From: Bettongia penicillata ogilbyi
Taxonomy: Eukaryota > Chordata > Mammalia > Diprotodontia > Potoroidae
Length of the DNA: 64,000 nt
Assembly (NCBI GenBank): GCA_023548195.1
Contig: JAJHZJ010000013.1
Location: 1,125,001 to 1,189,000, forward strand
Reading direction: 5' to 3'
Both the position numbers and the translations under genes were made by a program. Below, piece by piece: positions 33,961 to 44,860 of the stretch (positions within the stretch are counted from its first letter, which is position 1; each line of letters starts with the position of its first letter). Below the pieces are notes generated by a model. That model did not search any database and was not told the origin of the DNA. It was given only the letters and a program-made list of their open reading frames with translations.

Positions 33961-36472
33961 TTTTTTTAAATTTAATATTTTATTTTCCCCCAGTTACATG
34001 TAAAAGCAATTTTAACATTTACTTTTAAAACTTGAGTTCCATATTCTCTCCCTTCCTTCTTCCCTACCTGCCCATTTGATAAAGCAAGCAATTCCATATA
34101 GGTTACACATGTGTACTCATGCAAAACACTTCCCATAATAGTCATGTTGTGAAAGACTTAAAACTATATTTCCTTCCATCCTAATCTGCCTCCTGTTTAT
34201 TCTGTTCTGTTTCTCATTTCACCCTGTGCCTCCTCAAAAGTGTTTTGCTTCTAACTACCCCTCCCCTAATCTGCCCTCTCTTCTATCACTCCCACCTTCT
34301 CTTATCCCCTTTCCCCCCTACTTTCCTATAGGGTAAGATAGATTTCTGTACCCAATTGAGTGTGTATGTTATTCCCTCTTTGAACCAATTCTGATGAGAG
34401 TAAGGTTCACTACTCCCCTTCAGCTCCCCCCTTTTTTCCCTCCACTGTAAAAGCTTTTTCTTGTCTCTTTTATTTGAGATAATTTACCCAATTCAACTTC
34501 TCCCTTTCTCTTTCTCCTAGTACATTCCTCTCTCTCACCCCTTAATTTTATTTTTTAGATATTATCACTTCATAATCAACTCATACCTATGCCCTCTTGT
34601 CTATATATACTCCTTCTAACTCCCCTAATAAGGAGAAAGGTCTTATGAGTTATAAATAACACTTTTCCATGTAGGAATGCAAACAGTCCAACTTTAAAGG
34701 TCCTTTATGATTTCTCTTTCTTGTTTACTTTTTCATGCTTCTCGTAAGTTTTGTATTTGAAAGTCAAATTTTCTGTTTAGTTCTGGTCTTTTCTCGATAA
34801 GGCTTGAAATTCCTCTCTGTCATTGAATGTCCTATTTTTTCCCCACATGAATCATACTTAGTTTTTCTTGGTAGGTGATTCTTGGTTGTAATCCTAGTTT
34901 CTTTGCCCTCTGGAATATCATATTCCAAGCCCTCCTATCCTTTTAGAAACTGTTAAATTTTATGTTATCCTGACTGTGACTTCACAATATTTGAATTGTT
35001 TCTTTCTGGTTGCTTGCAATATTTTCTCTTTGATCTGGGAACTCTGGGATTTGGCTGTATTATTACTGGCAGTTTTCTTTTGGTGATCTCATTCAGGAGG
35101 TTATTGGTGGATTTTTTTGATTTCTGGTTCTAGAATATCAGAACAGTTTTCCTTGATAATTTCTTGAAAAATCATGTCTAGGCTCTTTTTTTTTTCTTTT
35201 GATCATGGCTTTCAGGTAGTACAATAATTTTTAAATTATCTCTCCTAGACCTATTTTCCAGGTCAGTTGTTTTTCTAGTGAGTTATTTCACATTATCCTC
35301 TATTTTTCTTTCATTCTTTTGATTTTGTTTTATAATTTCTTGATTTCCCATAAAGGTATTAGCTTCTGTTTGCTCCTTTCTAATTTTTAAGAAATTATTT
35401 TGTTCAGTGAAATTTTGGACCTCCTTTTCCATTTGGCCAATTCTGCTTTGTTAAGGTATTTGTTTCCCCATTGACTCTTTGGACCCCTTTTACCACTTGA
35501 CCTAGTCTATTTTTTAAGTTATTTTCTTCAGTATTTTCTGTGTCTCCTTTACCAAGCTGTTGAATTACTTTTCATGATTCTCTTGCATCACTCTCGGTTT
35601 TCTTCCCAAGTTTTCCTCTACCTCTCTTACTTGATTTTCAAAATCCTTTTTCAGCTCTTCCATGGCCAGTTCACACATTTCATAGAGGCTTTGGGTATGG
35701 TAGCTTTGACTTTGTTGTCTTCTGAATGTATGTTTTGATCTTCCTTGTCACCAAAGTAAGTTTCTATATTCAGAGTTTTTTTCCTATAGTTTGCTTCTTT
35801 CTCTAGCCCATTACTTGACTTTTAACTCCTTGTTCAATCAAATAAGGCTCTGCTTCCAGGGTGGAGGGTGCTCTGTCCCAAGCTTTAGGGGTTTGTGCAA
35901 CTGTTTTCAGAGATACTTTTACGGACCTGTAAGTATTAGTTCTTCGGTATAATCAAAGCAGAGGTGTTTACTCCTTTCCTGGCCTGTGCTCTAGTCTGTC
36001 AGTGACTTACAAGCACTCTTTGCTGCCCTGGAGGGTGCCTTCCCCCCTCCTGCCCCCCCACTACTGCTGCAAGCTCTGCTGTGCTCTTGCCCCTCTTCAC
36101 CCTGGGAGTGCCACCCAGGACTGTGACCTGTGAACAAAGCAACAGAGTCCTGCCTCAGTGCTAGCAGAGACCCCTCTAATCTCCTTGTGACCACTTAAAC
36201 TGTCTGTGGGCTGAGAGCTCTGGAAGCTTCTGCTGCCTCTCTTGATTCAGTCACCCCTAAGGCCTGCTCTTAGTTTGCTGGGACCATGGCGATGCTGGTG
36301 TGGCCTGCATTGGACTCCTCACCCAGGTGCAGCAGACCTTAACTGCTGACCTTCTGAGTTGTCTTTGGCGTCTAGTGGAGAAGTCTGAAAACTGCCACTG
36401 CTGCCAGTGATTTTAGTCGCCCTGAGGCCTACTCCCGGTTTGCTGGGATCCAGTCTGCATTGGAAAAAAGTC
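33961..36472 (-). mobile_element. Second half-L1 (HAL1-like) copy, splitting an L2
   Basis: Co-linear with 13080-15868 over the 3' purine-rich part, the decayed ORF1 region (about 34800-35690) and part of the 5'UTR; the 5' tip is missing. It has no long ORF and no ORF2. It lies between L2 pieces at 33420-33835 and 36480-36985. An 8-bp direct repeat attttcct (33953-33960 and 36473-36480) is a plausible target-site duplication. More degraded than the first copy. Confidence 0.7.
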
Positions 36473-36479
36473 ATTTTCC

Positions 36480-36985
36480 TAATAGCTCAGATCTCACCAT
36501 GTCACCTTCCTACTCAATAAATTTCAGTGGCTCTATATGACCTCCAATATGAAATGTAAAATCTTCCATTTGGAATTCATAGTCCTTCATAACTTAGCCT
36601 GCTCCTACCTTTCCAGTTGTACCTTACTTCCCACTATGTACTTTTAGTCAGTGACACTGGCCTCCATCTCTCAGCTCTGGGCCTTTCCTCCGATTGTCCT
36701 CCATGCCTGGAATGCTCTCCTTCCTCAACGTTGTCTACTGACTTCACATCCCAACTAAATCCCACCTTCTACTACAAGAAGCCTTTCCCAAGCCTCTTAA
36801 TTATTTCCTGTATTTCTCATATGTAGCTTGTTTGTGCATGTTTCTTTGCTTGTTGTCTCCCTCATTAAATTGTGAACTCCTTGAGGGCAGAGGCTGTCTT
36901 TTGCCTCTTTGTATCCCCAACACTTAAGCATGGTGCTTAGTAGGTGCTTAATACATAGTAGGTGCTTAATAAATGCTGAGTGGGT
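36480..36985 (+). mobile_element. L2-type LINE, sense, 3' piece
   Basis: caccatgtcaccttcctact, ccatgcctggaatgctctcc, gtgaactccttgagggcaga and gtaggtgcttaataaatgct, a well preserved 3' end. Confidence 0.75.
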
Positions 36986-37019
36986 GATTTTAAGCAAAAA
37001 AAAGAAAGAAATATAAATC

Positions 37020-37500
37020 ATAGAATCAAAAATTTGGTGTTGAAAGGAATGTTAAGATATTCCAGCAAAAGAAGCTAAGACTCAGAGAAGTAACTTTCTC
37101 AGGGTCTTCTTACACACGGTAAAAGTCAAGGTTTTAACTCATGTCCTCTTATTCCCAGTCCAGCACATTTTCTACTATTCCTAATGTTAAAATTTACATC
37201 AGACTCTTTATCTTCATAAATATCTCTACCTCTGACCCAAAATTCCCCCTTCACTTTATTTCTACAAGCATTTTTAATTCTAGAAACAGACTTGAGAAAT
37301 TAGAAAACAATCACTGATGGGAAGGGATTCCATAAGTGAAGCTGCTATTTGAAAAAAAGTAGACTATATAATGGGGCAGAAAGTCCATTAGCTAAACTTT
37401 GGTAATACAAAGGCATGAAGAGCACACTCTACTGGGGGAGATAGCATGCTGTGTTATGCACTGTGTTACATACTATGTACATAAAAGGCATATATAGTGT
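37020..37500 (-). mobile_element. MIR (37020-37190) and L2 scrap (37395-37490), antisense
   Basis: MIR: agaagctaagactcagagaa, gtaactttctcagggtctt. L2 scrap: cactctactgggggagatag. Confidence 0.45.
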
Positions 37501-37590
37501 ATATGGGAGGTAGAAAATTTTCTTCTCTGTAATCTTCAGAATAAGCAAGGAAAACAGTTTGTTTATATTGAGTTTTCTGTTGCCCTACAG

Positions 37591-37668
37591 AGAAGAAGAA
37601 CTCCTATATCTGAGCTTCATTGAAGATGTAACAGATGAAATTCTGAAACTTGGCTTATTTTCCAACAG
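37591..37668 (+). CDS. SPATA7: SPATA7 coding exon 10 (78 bp, conserved C-terminal block)
   Basis: Acceptor tgccctacag ends at 37590 and donor GTTAGA starts at 37669. The peptide EEELLYLSFIEDVTDEILKL then GLFSNR is essentially identical to human. It forms the first half of an amphipathic helical block continued in the next exon. Function is probably binding of ciliary partners (inference). The high conservation contrasts with exons 7-9 just upstream. Confidence 0.97.
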
Positions 37669-38049
37669 GTTAGATTTTTATTATGGCAATAAATTTATCC
37701 AGCTAAATAGTGGTTATTTTCTTAAGCACTTCCAAAAATATGTTGGTTAAATATAAATGTTATTACCATATTTTCTCAAATTAAGAATATATCCTGCTTT
37801 TCTGTGCGTAATTCATAATCTACTGTGTACTTTATAAATTGGTTTGTTTTTAGGGAGGAATCTATTGTGTCACAAAGAGATGTATCAGTTAAGATATATA
37901 AGAATCTGCTTAGTAGCTTGGCAAGATTGAAATTTGTGAAAATTATCATTTGAACAAAAAGAATTATCATCCTTTTTACCAAGTGAAATTTTCTAGCCTT
38001 TCCCTAATAAAAGTAATCAAATGATACTGTAAATGGCATGTTGATGTAA

Positions 38050-38335
38050 TTCTGCTTCTGGGAAGGCGTCATTAAGGATGTGGCATATGAGATGGGTTTT
38101 GAAGGCTTTCAGCAGTTATAGATGGCCGGGTAATTTTAGGCCAAGGAATTTTGTGAGAGTGGTTTGGGGAACAGTGAGTATTTTGGTTTTTACAAAATTT
38201 AAAATATAGAAGGTAAAACTGGAAAAATACTTTGGGCCCAGATTATGAGGAATTTTGTCTTTTTTTTAATGAGAAGCAGAGTAATATGATCATAGCTGTG
38301 CATTAGAAATATTTATTTTATAACATTGTATAAGT
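38050..38335 (-). mobile_element. L2-like LINE fragment, antisense
   Basis: gaaggcgtcattaaggatgt, gatgggttttgaaggctttc, aggaattttgtctttttttt and gagtaatatgatcatagc. Very diverged. Confidence 0.4.
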
Positions 38336-39226
38336 AACATGGAGGGCAGAGAAATTAGAGTCAGGTTGTCTAGTTGGGAAGATTTTTGCAAAAACTTAAA
38401 TAAAAAGTATAATGTCACTAGAAATCAGACGTGCTCTGGTGCCTGCCTAAGCAAACCCGGAATTGAGGATAGTGGTAAATGCCTTTGGTATATCCTACCC
38501 TAAGTTCCTTTCACTGCTCTGTCATACTGAACTTCAGTATTGATCTTTTGTTGACAGCTTTTATATTGACCTTGGACTTATTTTCAGTGTATTCTTAAAC
38601 TAAGCACAATTAAAGACAGCATCATCAGCAAAAGAATATTGGGGTGCTAGAATGTATAAGATTTTTTGATGGATGTTATGAGAAGGAACAGGAAGTGGGA
38701 GAAGGCTAATATGACCACAAAGTTTTGTGCCTGAGTGACTTGGAAAATATTGTATTACCTTAAGTAGAAATGAAGTAGTCAAAAAGAAGATAACGAATCT
38801 GATTTTGGAAATGTTATACTTAATTAATATAATTAGTTCATTTAGTTTCCTGAATGTATTTTTTTTTTTTTTTGCTTTACAACTTGTTGAAGTAAACATG
38901 TAAAATCCATGAGTACTTAGATCTCCAGATTGAGAAAAATGTTAGAACAAGAATATGATCTTTGGGATTTTTTTTTTAAGAAAAACATGAATAAACAATG
39001 TCATTAATTAGTAAAACTACTAGTAAAGATTAATTTACTAATTACTAGCTATTTTAAAACAATACCAACATAGTTACAAAAACAAAGGCTTCTCAATAGT
39101 ACTTTCTAATCCTCTTTGTTTAGTGAATATGTATATGTAAAATGTATACACAATTGGATTTTTTAATTTAATTTAATTTGTTTTAATTCATTTTGAGACC
39201 ATGATTTTTTTCTTTGTCATTTATAG

Positions 39227-39284
39227 GGTTTTAGAGAGATTGTTTGAGCGTCACATAGAACAAAATAAACATCATTTGGAGGAG
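39227..39284 (+). CDS. SPATA7: SPATA7 coding exon 11 (58 bp)
   Basis: Acceptor catttatag ends at 39226 and donor GTACAG starts at 39285. One base completes Arg, then VLERLFERHIEQNKHHLEE in 19 codons, matching human FLERLFERHIKQNKHLEEE. It continues the helical block of exon 10 and ends on a codon boundary. Human Arg395, site of a known LCA3/RP nonsense change, lies in or next to this exon by my memory of the protein. Confidence 0.95.
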
Positions 39285-39517
39285 GTACAGTTTTCTTTCC
39301 CCCACTTCCACCCCAATAACCATCCCCACCCCCACCACTTCTATAAAACAGGCTTGGGGAAGATTTCAAGGGTAGCTCTCTACTTTTGCCACTATTACCC
39401 TATTGAAGATGATTATGCTTTTTTTAAACTAGTGTTGCATATTTCAAGCTTTTGCTTAGATTCTGTAGATTAAGAGAGTAAATTAATAAAACTCATTTTT
39501 TTCCTTCTTAATTCCAG

Positions 39518-40114
39518 AAGAAAATGCGCCATATGCTTCATGCCTTGAAAGTTGATTTAGGCTGTACTAGTCCTGAGGGAAAATCTGAAAAAGTAAATGG
39601 TACCCTTAATATGTCGAATTTGTTTGATTTTGAAAAGCTTGGAACTCCAGAAGAAATACAATTAACAGATGAAAATGAAAGCACAGTGTCTCCTTCCAAA
39701 AGCGAAGAACACCAAAAATCTCTGGATTCACATGATAAAATTCTGGATGCAAATTTGACCCATAAGGAAATGGCATCCACTTCCCCAAGCAATGCCTCAC
39801 AGTCCAGCGCTGTAGATAAGTATTCAGAAGACAATGCTAGTGGGCAGGTGATAAGTGAAACAAATCTTGAACCATCAGCACAGTCTGAAGAACCAAGTGT
39901 TTCCTACACCACCTCAGACCCAGTATCCCCCACAGAGTCCTTTGAAGAAGGCGATAATGACCTTGAAAAAACAGAGTCTTTAAGTGCTTTGGGTAAAACA
40001 CACTCTTCAGAGAGTGTTCAAAATTCCATTAAGGAAGATAATGATCATGACACAAAAGAACCAACTTCCAAACTCACTGAAACAATCAATGAGCAATATC
40101 CCTTGGATAACTGA
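39518..40114 (+). CDS. SPATA7: SPATA7 terminal coding exon 12 (198 codons plus TGA)
   Basis: Acceptor taattccag ends at 39517 and the TGA stop is at 40112-40114. It starts KKMRHMLHALKVDLGCTS, matching human KMRHLLHVLKVDLGCTS, and then becomes a long acidic, Ser/Thr/Glu-rich, probably disordered tail ending EQYPLDN (human EDCPLDV). The order of conserved landmarks (FDFEKLG, then TNLEPSAQ, then the acidic end) follows human, but the sequence has diverged a lot. A stop-free 98-codon frame on the opposite strand is a codon-bias shadow. Confidence 0.97.
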   Translation, partial: KKMRHMLHALKVDLGCTSPEGKSEKVNGTLNMSNLFDFEKLGTPEEIQLTDENESTVSPSKSEEHQKSLDSHDKILDANLTHKEMASTSPSNASQSSAVDKYSEDNASGQVISETNLEPSAQSEEPSVSYTTSDPVSPTESFEEGDNDLEKTESLSALGKTHSSESVQNSIKEDNDHDTKEPTSKLTETINEQYPLDN

Positions 40115-40122
40115 TGTTAGTT

Positions 40123-40128
40123 AATAAA
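40123..40128 (+). terminator. SPATA7 polyadenylation signal AATAAA
   Basis: AATAAA lies 9 bases after the SPATA7 stop codon and is followed at about 40152-40175 by a T/GT-rich stretch suited to a downstream element. It implies a 3'UTR of only about 30-40 nt. A second AATAAA at about 40584-40589 could serve as a distal site. That this signal is used is inference. Confidence 0.55.
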
Positions 40129-40309
40129 TACTCCAAATGGCTAGTGAATCATTCGTTGTTTCTTTCTCATTCTGTCATATTTTCAAACTGATGAAATATT
40201 TCATGCAGAAGAACAAGTCTTCATAAATAATCTGTATACCAATGTACTACACAGTATTCCAAGTAATTGGAGAACTTTTGTTTCAGATAAAGAGGCAACA
40301 TTAGCTACT

Positions 40310-40545
40310 GGAAAGTGCCACAGGTCTGGGACTGAGGAGATCCATATGCTAATCCCAGTTCTGCCACCAACCTCACTTTGTGGCCACCTTGGGCTCAATT
40401 CTCTCATCTGTCAAGTAGGAATAGTAATAATTTTCCCATCTCAGTGTTGTTGCAAAGAAAGCTCAGATGCCATGACAAATCTGAAAGTGCTTTGAAAACT
40501 TAGGTATTAAGTGAATATAAGGTAGTATTATAATGATCTGGATCA
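40310..40545 (+). mobile_element. MIR/CORE-SINE just past SPATA7
   Basis: ccacaggtctgggactgagg, ctcatctgtcaagtaggaat, gtgctttgaaaacttag. Confidence 0.6.
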
Positions 40546-40865
40546 CTGCAATAACTAAGGATAAAAATATTTCAAATGTAGAAAATAAAAATATAAACTT
40601 GATAAATTATATGGGTTTATGATAAGGAATCCCATTCCTGCAAACAGTACTTATTTGAATGAAAATTTCTTTCCATTAGAAAAATATTTTGCTTTAAATG
40701 CTAGAGTCAGGAAACAAAGGGGAAACCTCATTTTATTCAACTCAGTGTACATGTAGTAAGCTGTGTATAGAACCCTTTGTGAGGCATTAGGGGAGATAGA
40801 AAGTTCCAGTAAGATACTACCCCGAAACTTATTATGGTTTCATTCTGGTGGAGTTTGATAATAGA

Positions 40866-41165
40866 CATAGTTGGGTGGCTTAATGGATGGAGTATTAGAC
40901 TTGGGGTTTGGAAGACCTGAGTTTGAATCTTCACTCAGATGCTAGTATAACTCTGGGCAAGTTATTTAACCTCCATGAGCTGCAGTTTTGCTTATCTGTA
41001 AAAATGGGAATAATAGTTGTACCTCCCTAACAGGATTGTAGTGAGGACCATATGAGATAATGTAAATGTAATGTATGTATATGTGTATGTGATATATTTA
41101 TATAGATAGTGTATATATTATATATATAAAGGACTTTCAAAACTTTAATGTGCTATAAAATGTTA
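40866..41165 (+). mobile_element. CORE-SINE copy with AT-rich tail
   Basis: Head ttgggtggcttaatggatgg, B-box-like gagtttgaatc, ctgggcaagttatttaacc, and the catttgtaaa-type motif. Includes an AT/GT-rich stretch at 41045-41135. Confidence 0.65.
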
Positions 41166-41269
41166 GCTGTCATTAATACTTCTGCTACTTCTGATAACTA
41201 ATATAAAGTTAATGTATATAAAGTATTATATGTTAGTTATTATTACAGGAATGATAAAAACACCTATAA

Positions 41270-41688
41270 TGCAAAATATTATAAATATTAGAAAGGAACA
41301 GAATGAAGTGCATGCTTAGTATGAAAGGTTAAAAAAAGGGGAGAAAGGTTAAGGTATCAGAGAAGGTTTCCTGGAAGAAATAATATCTGTCTTGGGATTT
41401 AAAAGATTTGTTAAGGTTTAAACAAGTGAAGAAGAAAGGGAAATGTATTCCATCCAGATACATAAAACAAAGACATTAAGGTAGGAAAATGCAGGGTGTG
41501 TTTGGATATAGAGACTAGTCCAGTTTGGTTGGAGTATAGAGTACATGGAAGAGAGTTATATATAAGACATCTCAGGAAGATAGGATGGTCCTACAAAAGT
41601 GAAGGTACATGAATGCCAGACAAAGAAATTTGCGATTTCCTCAGTAGGGAGCTACTAATGCCTTTTGTGGGAAAGCCCCTAGATGCTA
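41270..41688 (-). mobile_element. L2-type LINE fragment, antisense
   Basis: agagaaggtttcctggaaga, cagtttggttggagtatag, ggagctactaatgcc. Confidence 0.5.
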
Positions 41689-41930
41689 AGGCAGCTAAAT
41701 GACTCAGTGACTAGAACACTTGACCTGAAGTTTAGAAAGACCTGACTTCAAATATGACCTCAGAGAGTTACTTAACTGTGTGATCCTGAGCAAGTCATTT
41801 AATCTGTTTGCTTCAGTCCACTGGAAAAGAAAATGGCAAAATACTCCAGTATCTTTGCCAAGAAAACCCCAGGGATGGAATTGGTGTGCTAGATCCATGG
41901 GACACCACTAAATCAGCAGCAACAACAAAT
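41689..41930 (+). mobile_element. Marsupial tRNA-derived SINE
   Basis: Begins aaggcagctaaatg, contains ctgagcaagtcatttaatc, and ends with the ccaagaaaacccc...agcagcaacaacaaa tail. Intergenic. Confidence 0.75.
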
Positions 41931-41988
41931 GATTTGAGCACATCTGTAGAGAAACAGATCTGGAGAACTAGTTCTCTAAATCCATGTA

Positions 41989-42230
41989 GGGGCAGCTAGG
42001 AGGTGCAGTAGATAAAGAGTGCCCATTCTGAACTATAGAAGACCTATGTTCAAATGGGATCTCAGACAGCAGCCGAGCAAACCTGAACAGGTCACTTAAC
42101 TGTCTTTGTCTCAGTTTCCTCATCTGTAAAATGAGCTAGAAGAAGGAAATGACAAACCACCCCAGTACCTTTGCCAAGAAAACCCCAGATGGGGCCAGAG
42201 TCTGACATGACTGAAACAACTAGACAGCAC
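41989..42230 (+). mobile_element. Marsupial tRNA-derived SINE
   Basis: Starts ggggcagctaggaggtgcag and ends tctgacatgactgaaacaac. Same family and orientation as the copy just upstream. Confidence 0.8.
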
Positions 42231-42484
42231 AATCTGTGTGGAAATAAAGCATTCCGTGTGGGCAACTGTAATTCATCTCTCCCTGGGGAGATTACCTCCG
42301 CCTCTAAAAGTCTGTGTTGTACAGAAAGGTCATGATTACTATACTGTTGTTACACATTAGGTTTCTGGCCTCTTTATCAGTTCCTTTAAGATTGTCAGTT
42401 CTTTTTTGAAGTGGAAATTTACTTAATGAAGATAGGAATAAAGAGGGTCAGAGGACATAGACACTTGGAGAAGTTACATAGGAG

Positions 42485-42535
42485 CTTCTTTATTTTATTT
42501 ATATATATATTATATATTAATATATATATAATTTA
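42485..42535 (+). repeat. AT dinucleotide-rich tract
   Basis: tatatatatattatatatta-type sequence, intergenic. Confidence 0.85.
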
Positions 42536-42639
42536 TGTTCTATTCCTCTCAAAACATTTGTGGAAGTAGCATTTATACTGCATAAATAAGGATCTTCCAA
42601 TATACATGAAGAGTACAGGATTTTAAAATAAGACTAATT

Positions 42640-42850
42640 GGACACAATGGTAAAGTATCATGGTACTGACTCCAGAGTCAGAAGGTCTGAGTTCATATGC
42701 TAGCTCTCCCCTTAGTGTCTGCATGACTTGGGAGATAGCCTGATGGAGCGCTCATCAGGACACTTGAGTTCAAGGCTCCACTGGGTCTCTGACACATATT
42801 GTCTGTTTAACCTTCAGAAAGTCACTGAAGACTGATTATATGTGTTTTAG
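42640..42850 (+). mobile_element. Diverged SINE
   Basis: tactgactccagagtcagaa, ggtctgagttcatatgc, and a second head-like segment ggacacttgagttcaaggc. May be two fragments. Confidence 0.45.
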
Positions 42851-43341
42851 AGAGTGACAATTTACATTGGTAGAATTTCCTCTTATGAGTTCTCTATCAG
42901 TGAAATTACAAATCCTACCTAGTCCCCTTCCCCTAGCCCCAAAAAGCTGCTTTATTGGTTCTCTGGATGTTTATGGAAAATTGAGATTAACACTTGGGAA
43001 GTCTAAGTGACTAGCTCATCCTCTATTTAGAAATATTCTTTATATTTGTCTATTTTATATTTCAATATTTAGAAATTTTCTTCCAAAAAATCAAAACTAT
43101 GGGGGGAAAAGAAATATAACTGGAGAAAATTCACTTTGTAAACCTTCACTAAGTAGATAGGGTACATTTTTTTTAAATGTCTTTGGGAATCTCATGCTGT
43201 AGAAAGTTATATCTAGAGATCAGAGGAGTGTTATTTTTCTAACACTAGGAGATAATCTTCTGATAGACTAATTCACACTAAGTATTAATAAAATAACCCT
43301 TGAATTTTGCCCTCAAACCTGATTCCTGGGTATCTGTATTT

Positions 43342-43366
43342 AAAAAAAAAAAAAAAAAAAAAAAAA
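43342..43366 (+). repeat. Poly(A) run (25 A)
   Basis: Uninterrupted A-run, intergenic. No retrocopy could be recognised upstream of it. Confidence 0.95.
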
Positions 43367-43599
43367 GCTGGCAACATGTTAACCAAAAAGAAGGATGCCT
43401 AATATTGGAGTTTTAGGTTACTTAAGAAATGACAGGAGTATGAGGGGCCTTCTCTGTGCCCTTTTAAATCAGGGGACCTGCCTAGTCTAGCTATTCATGA
43501 GGCCAATGATAGCTACAGAATTGCTTCTTAATTCTTGTTTGTGCCTGAGCTGCCTTTTGAGTTTTCCATGATTAGATATTTTCTTACTATTCATGTGTC

Positions 43600-44860
43600 C
43601 TTAGTGTTCGTTTAATCTCCCCTCACTCTTATTTCCTCTATTATAAAATGAGAGTGCTGGATTAGTTGACCTCTGAAATCCCTTCCCTTCTAGCTATTAA
43701 TCAGTGATTCTAAGAATACCTCCTGGCCCTAACAGTATTTATGTCCTTAGCTGATATTCACTGAATCCTCCGTTGCTACCTCTTATAGTGATAGTCATCC
43801 AGTCCTTGACTCCACTCTTTCTCCCAGCCCAAAAGTAGTCTTACTAAATTCTGTCTTTTCAATCCTCTTAGAAACCTGTCCATTTGACTCCATTTCCATT
43901 GCTGTCACCCTAGTTCAGACCTTCGTTACTTCTCCTTTGGAGTATTTCAGTAGCCTCTTAATCTGCCTGTTTCTAATCTCCTTCCAATTAATTCTATATA
44001 ACATAGCCAGATTTTCTGAAAGCCTAGTTTTGTTCATGCTACACTTTATTCAGAAGTTTTAAATAGTTCCTTGTTACCTACCACAGGATTTAGGGCCAGA
44101 ATGGACCTTGAGGTCATCTAGTTCAACTTTCTCATTTTACAGATGTAGGATCTAAGGCTTAATGGGGTGAAATGACTTACCTATGGCCACACAGCATTTA
44201 AAAAAAAAAACAAAACAGGATTTAAATCTGACCCCAATCCAGCATACTTGCCACAGTACCATGCTGACTCTCAAAGATGTAATAGTCAAAGTTTGGTCTT
44301 GACCTAACGTAAGATGTACTCTGACACTACCCTCCTTATCAGCTAATTACCCCAAGCTGCAACCAATGTCAATGACACATGTGCAACAAACAGACCCAAG
44401 TCTATTCTGTTGCCTCAATTTTAAATGCCTCCCTACATCCAACACCCTACCCAGACTTATCTAATTCCTACTCATCTTTAACAATTCAGCTGAAATGATA
44501 TCATGAAGAATTTCCTGACTGAGCCCACCAAAAGTAATTTTTCCCAGTGACTATTAGCATTTACAACCCTCCCCCACCCTCACATTCCTATTTTGACTTT
44601 TCACTTATTCTGCATTTATTTTCTCTTTATTTCCATGTATTCATGTCATTTCCCCAAAATGATGTAGCTTTCTTGAAAGCAGAAGAGTCTTTGGAGCATA
44701 GTAAGTGGGACTCACACACACACACACACACACACACATATAAAAAATCTCCCCTTCTATATTGTTAACCACCAAGTCTGGTATCATGACTCATTCATCT
44801 TTATATCCTCCCTGCAATTTCTTCCACTTAGCAGATACTCAGTATTGGTTGAATTAATGA
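43600..44860 (+). mobile_element. MIR 3' end (43600-43720) and L2 (43730-44860), sense, with antisense MIR nested at 44085-44280
   Basis: L2: tctcccagcccaaaagtagt, ccatttccattgctgtcacc, tagttcagaccttcgttact, tttcctgactgagcccacc and a decayed 3' end. The MIR (gacttacctatggccacaca, tttaaatctgaccccaa) sits inside it. (CA)n at 44713-44738. Confidence 0.6.
44713..44738 (+). repeat. (CA)n microsatellite
   Basis: 13 uninterrupted CA units. Confidence 0.95.

Larger units (their letters stand above)
30956..39517 (+). other. SPATA7 introns 9-11, remainder
   Basis: Unassigned: 30960-31820, 33105-33415, 33836-33960, 37190-37390, 37669-38050, 38335-39226 and 39285-39517. Nothing recognised. 38455-38900 has the composition of an old repeat but I cannot assign it. 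Confidence 0.6.
1..40128 (+). other. SPATA7: SPATA7 transcription unit (3' part: exons 4-12)
   Basis: Nine coding exons on the + strand join in phase: 1551-1598, 7749-7882, 23118-23563, 25756-25822, 28732-28844, 30902-30955, 37591-37668, 39227-39284 and 39518-40114. They give about 531 codons ending in TGA. Every junction has AG/GT ends. The conceptual product matches what I remember of human SPATA7 (599 aa) from about residue 64 to the C-terminus, so about 63 residues and the promoter lie upstream of position 1. From established knowledge, SPATA7 (Pfam HSD3 family) has no catalytic domain, localises to the photoreceptor connecting cilium/transition zone with RPGRIP1, and is mutated in Leber congenital amaurosis 3 and juvenile retinitis pigmentosa; it was first described from testis. 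The gene looks intact, with no internal stop or frameshift. The downstream neighbour is PTPN21 on the opposite strand, as in human. Confidence 0.95.

Noticed and set aside
39538..39834. 98-codon minus-strand frame inside SPATA7 exon 12
   Set aside because: Shadow of the real coding exon on the other strand.
43342..43366. Poly(A) run considered as the tail of another retrocopy
   Set aside because: No G+C shift, coding remnant, AATAAA or flanking duplication could be found upstream.
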